Part shown: piece by piece, positions 5,824 through 8,566 of the stretch
Layout of the letters: each line of letters starts with the position of its first letter
Numbering within the stretch: the first letter of the stretch is position 1
Origin: Actinomycetota bacterium
GTDB taxonomy: Bacteria > Actinomycetota > Actinomycetes > JACCUZ01
Direction: 5' to 3'
Length of the DNA: 8,566 nt
Assembly (NCBI GenBank): GCA_030841245.1
Contig: JAVEDG010000013.1
Location: 1-8,566, forward strand
Position numbers and translations under genes: made by a program
Notes under the pieces: generated by a model
Told to the model about the DNA's origin: nothing
The model's database searches: none
What the model saw: the letters and a program-made list of their open reading frames with translations, nothing else

Positions 5824-6905
5824 GCCTCGAGCACCTGGTCGAGCTGCAGCAGGCCCGTGCGTTCGACCCGGTGCCGCCGCAGCACGACCTGCACGACCTC
5901 CATGTGCCGTTCGACAGCCTGCTGGAGCGCGGCGAGGGAGCGGGATGGGAGTCGGCGCTCGACGCGGCGCTGCGCCGGGGCGAGCGCGTCGCCGTCGTAG
6001 GCGCGAGCGGCGAGGGGAAGTCGAGCCTGATGGCTTACGCCCTCGGACCGCTGGTCGAGGGACTGGCCCCGTTGCCGGTCCCGGTGACCCTGGTCGACGA
6101 CGCGACGGTCACCGACCCGGCGCGCTTCGCGACCCATCTGGTCCAGGTCATCGCACGATATGTGGACCGGGCGCTGCCGAAGGGGGCGGCGGCCGCGGGC
6201 GGCATCGCCGACCTGACGCCCAGGCATGCACGGACCCGTCACGGGTTCACCGTCGCGCCGGAGTGGATGGGTGCCCGACTCGAGCTGACCTACCAGCTGC
6301 AGGTGGCGGCCGAGGCCGCGTCGGCGCCCAGCGGGCTGGACCGGGTGGAAGCGGCTCGCTCGCTGATCGACCTCGTCGAGCAGCACGGGTTGCGCGTGGT
6401 CCTCGTGCTCGACGACACCGACAAGTGGACCCGAGGTCGAGGCGGTCATGGCGACCGAGGCCGACGGCAGTGATTCTTCGGGCGCGTCATCCGGCTGATC
6501 GCGGAGCACCTGGGCTGCAGCGCGGTCGTCGCCGTGCACCCGTCGTACCTGCAGGACGAGGCCTACCGCACCGCGGCACAGGGGTTCCTGAGCGCGCCGA
6601 TCCGGGTGCCGCGGCTCACCGGGGCAGCAGCGGTCGGCTCGATCTTCGCCCACCGCGAGCAGATCGCGGCGGCCGCAGAGCCGCCCGTTCGCCATGCGGC
6701 AGTTCGGGATGACGGGTCGGGCCCCGCGGCGTGGTCACCGGCGGCGGTGGAGACGGCGTTCGACAAGTACGCCGCAGGCGAGGTACGCAACCTGCGGTCG
6801 CTGCTCTACCTTGCGCACACCACGCTGTCGGTCGCCTGTCGCAGCGAGGCGGAGCAGATCGAGGCGACTCACGTGGACCTGGCGATCCGTGAGCTGGCCG
6901 ACTGA
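5820..6905 (+). pseudogene. Second P-loop ATPase, interrupted by two compensating frameshifts
   Basis: The 5' part has Walker A (GASGEGKSS, residues 61-69) and Walker B (VVLVLDD, 193-199, followed by TDKW). Directly after TDKW the frame becomes Arg/Gly-rich and stops at TGA 6471-6473. In the +1 frame, bases 6430-6471 instead read protein-like (PEVEAVMATEADGS). From 6474 the original frame again reads well: FFGRVIRLIAEHLG, then AVVAVHPSYLQDEAY, and GEVRNLRSLLYLAHTTL, a sensor-2-like helix, ending at TGA 6903. The total length is a multiple of three (361 codons if repaired). The pattern is one extra base (or two missing) near 6429 and one missing base near 6472. It may be sequencing error or a real inactivating change. 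If the stop is real, the product is a 217-residue protein lacking everything after Walker B. Start by GGAGG and GTGA overlap. Its end lies 7 bp from the end of the convergent VOC gene. Confidence 0.75.
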
Positions 6906-6912
6906 GCGACGA

Positions 6913-7302
6913 TCAGCCGCCCTCGACGATGTAGAGCATGTTCTGGTCGGGGTCGCGGAAGGAGAACATCGGCGGCACTCCGGGCCACTGCATGATCTCG
7001 GCGTCGACGTCGACTCCCCTGCCGGATAGAGCCGCGTGGTCGGCTGCAGCGTCGGCCGTGACGAGGCGAAGTCCGGTGTCGATGCCCGCTTGCGCGGCAT
7101 CGTGCGCCTTGACCAGCGCGATCGTCGTGGTGGCGCCGGGCGGTGCCACCGCGATCCAGCGGTTGCCCTCGCCGAACGGCGCGTCCATCCGCAGCTCGAA
7201 GCCGAGCGTCCCGACGTAGAAGTCGAGCGCCTTGTCCTGGTCGTCGACGTGGATCGCTGCCGCCCCGATGTGGGTGATCCGGGTGGCCGTCGTGTCGCTC
7301 AT
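6913..7302 (-). CDS. VOC (glyoxalase/bleomycin-resistance/dioxygenase fold) family protein
   Basis: A 129-residue single-unit vicinal oxygen chelate protein. The first beta-alpha-beta-beta-beta module holds ITHIGAAAIHVDDQDKALDF, then YVGTLGFELR and NRWIAVAPPG. The second ends in FSFRDPDQNMLYIVE, the typical DPDGN-like turn followed by the C-terminal Glu that ligates metal in many members. Candidate metal ligands are His in AIHV and Glu near the C-terminus. The start is ATG 7302, which has AGGAGG 5 nt upstream; the frame extends further upstream, but only as Arg-rich shadow sequence. Enzymes of this size are often annotated as glyoxalases without proof. The substrate is unknown and there is no evident link to the neighbouring ATPases. 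Confidence 0.87.
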   Translation of the reverse strand: MSDTTATRITHIGAAAIHVDDQDKALDFYVGTLGFELRMDAPFGEGNRWIAVAPPGATTTIALVKAHDAAQAGIDTGLRLVTADAAADHAALSGRGVDVDAEIMQWPGVPPMFSFRDPDQNMLYIVEGG

Positions 7303-7307
7303 CGCTG

Positions 7308-7313
7308 CCTCCT
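7308..7313 (-). promoter_or_regulatory. Ribosome binding site of the VOC gene
   Basis: Reads AGGAGG on the minus strand, 5 nt before the ATG. It selects this start over the upstream in-frame extension. Confidence 0.75.
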
Positions 7314-7501
7314 GCGAGTACGCCGTGCTGTCCTCAAGTAGACCGCAACGGCAGAGCGCACTCATCGGTCGCCGCGAAGCGTTCTTCCTGACCCGGTCGC
7401 GACGCGTGCCTCGACTCCACCAGATCGCTTTCACCTTGGCTCTTTCGCAATGCAGCAGGGGCTGCCACGCCCGGCTACCGCGATGCCCGGATACAGAAAC
7501 C

Positions 7502-7549
7502 TGTGGACGGACAACGGCGGGTTGTGGACGACGAATCTGTTGTGGACAA
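7502..7549 (+). promoter_or_regulatory. Three DnaA-box-like direct repeats upstream of the DUF222 gene
   Basis: TGTGGACGG (7502), TGTGGACGA (7523) and TGTGGACAA (7541) lie in the same orientation, spaced 21 and 18 bp. The last is the exact reverse complement of TTGTCCACA, the usual DnaA box of high-GC actinobacteria. Three in 48 bp is more than expected by chance. They may bind DnaA or may be a family-specific motif of these repeat-like loci. Confidence 0.5.
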
Positions 7550-7597
7550 AGGGTTTCCGGGGTGTCGCGGGTCGGGGTTTGTGTCCAACCCCTTCTC

Positions 7598-7610
7598 TAC
7601 TGTTCCGGGT
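7598..7610 (+). promoter_or_regulatory. Possible leaderless -10 element of the DUF222 gene
   Basis: TACTGT (7598-7603) fits TAnnnT and ends 7 nt before the ATG at 7611, where no Shine-Dalgarno is present. No good -35 is seen at a normal distance, which is common in actinobacterial promoters. Confidence 0.4.
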
Positions 7611-8566
7611 ATGAGCAGCAGCGGCGGCACCGTCCTCGAGCACCCGGTGCTGGCCGGTGCCCGCGGCGCGGCCGACCAGCTCGCGCTGGCCGGGCACGGC
7701 CAGGCCTGGCAGCTGGGCGACGGCGACATCGAAGCCGCCCTCGCCGCCCTGGTGCAGGTCGAGGCCCGCGCCACCGCGCTGCGGGCGCTGCTGCTCACCG
7801 ATGCGGAGTCCCGCAACCTGAAGGAGCGCACCCAGGCGCTGTCCACCGTGCAGTGGCTGACCCAACGGTTCCGCTGCTCGCGGGGGCTGGCCGCGGCCCG
7901 GCTGCGGGAGGCCGGGCTGCTCGCCGCCCAACCGGTCGTGCGCACCGCGCTGGCCGAGGGGACGGTGACGGTGGAGCAGTCCCGGGTGCTCGCGGCCGCG
8001 CTGGCCCGGGTCGACGGAATGCCCAGGGTGAGCGACTCCGACCGAAAGGAGGCGGCGGAGTTCTTGATCGCCCAGGCCGGGGCGCTCAGCCCGGCCGAGC
8101 TGACCAAAGCAGGCCAAGCCCTCGCCGAAGCCCTCACGTCGACCCCGGACCTCGACGACCAGGCCGACGCCGCCGCGGTCCAACGCGAGCACGACGCGGC
8201 CGAAGCCGCCGCGCAGGCCGCCGAGACCAACCGGCTGATCACCAAGAAGCGCCCCGGCGGCGGCTACCTGGGCCGCTTCGAGATCGGCAACGCCGAGGAG
8301 ACCCTCTTCGCCGCCTGGCTGCGCCACGCCGACCAACCCCACCCCGGCACCGACGGGTTCGAGGACACCCGACCCAAAGATCAGCGCCGAGCCGACCACC
8401 TCCTCGACACCCTCCGTGACGCGCTGGGCCGCACCAGCACCGGTGACCGGGCAGAAGCCCCGGCCGGCGACACTGACGACGCCGAGGACACTCCACATGG
8501 CCAGCTGCTGCTGCCCGGCGGCTCCGCCGCCGCACCCACCCGGCTGCTGCCGTCCAACGTGCACAT
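7611..8566 (+). CDS. DUF222 domain protein, probable HNH endonuclease of the 13E12 repeat type (3' end outside window)
   Basis: The frame is open from ATG 7611 to the right edge (318 codons) with no stop. It has DUF222 features in order. A helical N-terminal region carries LAALVQVEARATALRALLL and then VQWLTQRF. A segment RLREAGLLAAQPVVRTALAEGTVTVEQSRVLAAAL resembles the conserved DUF222 core, in which helper positions select the 'VSVEQA' type turn. Then come LSPAELTKAGQALAEAL, the Ala/Glu-rich helix QREHDAAEAAAQAAE, the strand GGGYLGRFEIGNAEETLFAAWL, and DQRRADHLLDTLRDAL. In this family a C-terminal HNH nuclease motif normally follows; it would lie outside the window. Members occur in many near-identical copies per actinobacterial genome and are thought to be mobile or repeat-associated. 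A possible leaderless promoter lies directly upstream. Substrate and role are unproven. Confidence 0.88.
   Translation, partial: MSSSGGTVLEHPVLAGARGAADQLALAGHGQAWQLGDGDIEAALAALVQVEARATALRALLLTDAESRNLKERTQALSTVQWLTQRFRCSRGLAAARLREAGLLAAQPVVRTALAEGTVTVEQSRVLAAALARVDGMPRVSDSDRKEAAEFLIAQAGALSPAELTKAGQALAEALTSTPDLDDQADAAAVQREHDAAEAAAQAAETNRLITKKRPGGGYLGRFEIGNAEETLFAAWLRHADQPHPGTDGFEDTRPKDQRRADHLLDTLRDALGRTSTGDRAEAPAGDTDDAEDTPHGQLLLPGGSAAAPTRLLPSNVH

Larger units (their letters stand above)
7303..7610. other. Divergent intergenic region between VOC and DUF222 genes
   Basis: 308 bp. Nearest the VOC gene is its ribosome binding site; I found no convincing VOC promoter. The middle (about 7330-7490) shows nothing I can name: no tRNA fold and no plausible ORF with a ribosome binding site. 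The right part holds three TGTGGAC elements and a -10-like hexamer before the DUF222 start. Confidence 0.6.

Noticed and set aside
6469..6480. Programmed ribosomal frameshift in the second ATPase
   Set aside because: Two separate opposite shifts would be needed and no slippery heptamer or clear downstream stem was seen. Sequencing error or mutation is simpler.
7330..7490. tRNA or other structured RNA gene
   Set aside because: I looked for acceptor, T-arm and anticodon patterns on both strands and found none that fold consistently.

Overview
The window is about 70% or more GC and reads as a chromosomal fragment of a high-GC actinobacterium. Four families that are typical of Actinomycetia support this: a DUF222/HNH (13E12-type) protein, a DUF1206 membrane protein, a sucrase/ferredoxin-like protein and leaderless-looking promoters. 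The genus cannot be fixed from sequence alone. No rRNA, tRNA, IS element or CRISPR array was seen.

Layout: (i) 1-1958, plus strand: a small cupin protein cut by the left edge, an unrecognised four-helix membrane protein and a six-helix DUF1206 protein. (ii) 1989-4374, minus strand: a compact three-gene operon read leftwards. It encodes a 62-residue acidic peptide made mostly of xGAD tetrads, then a JmjC/cupin_4 oxygenase starting 8 nt after the peptide stop, then a sucrase/ferredoxin-like Fe-S protein whose start overlaps the oxygenase stop by 4 nt. (iii) 4375-4722: a 348-bp divergent control region with two related palindromes, a direct repeat and a leaderless promoter. (iv) 4723-6905, plus strand: two coupled P-loop ATPases. 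The first ends in a winged helix; the second is interrupted by two compensating frameshifts just after Walker B. (v) 6913-7302, minus strand: a VOC/glyoxalase-fold protein. (vi) 7611 to the right edge, plus strand: the N-terminal part of a DUF222/HNH protein, preceded by three DnaA-box-like sequences.

The most interesting part is the minus-strand operon. A short, strongly translated, highly repetitive Gly/Ala/Asp peptide is tightly coupled to a putative 2-oxoglutarate/Fe(II) protein hydroxylase and an Fe-S redox protein. I infer that the peptide may be the substrate of the oxygenase, for example by Asp hydroxylation, with the ferredoxin-like protein as redox partner. That would make it a RiPP-like or post-translational modification system. 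The ATPase pair is transcribed divergently from this operon across a shared, operator-rich control region, so it may be functionally linked, but nothing in the sequence proves this.
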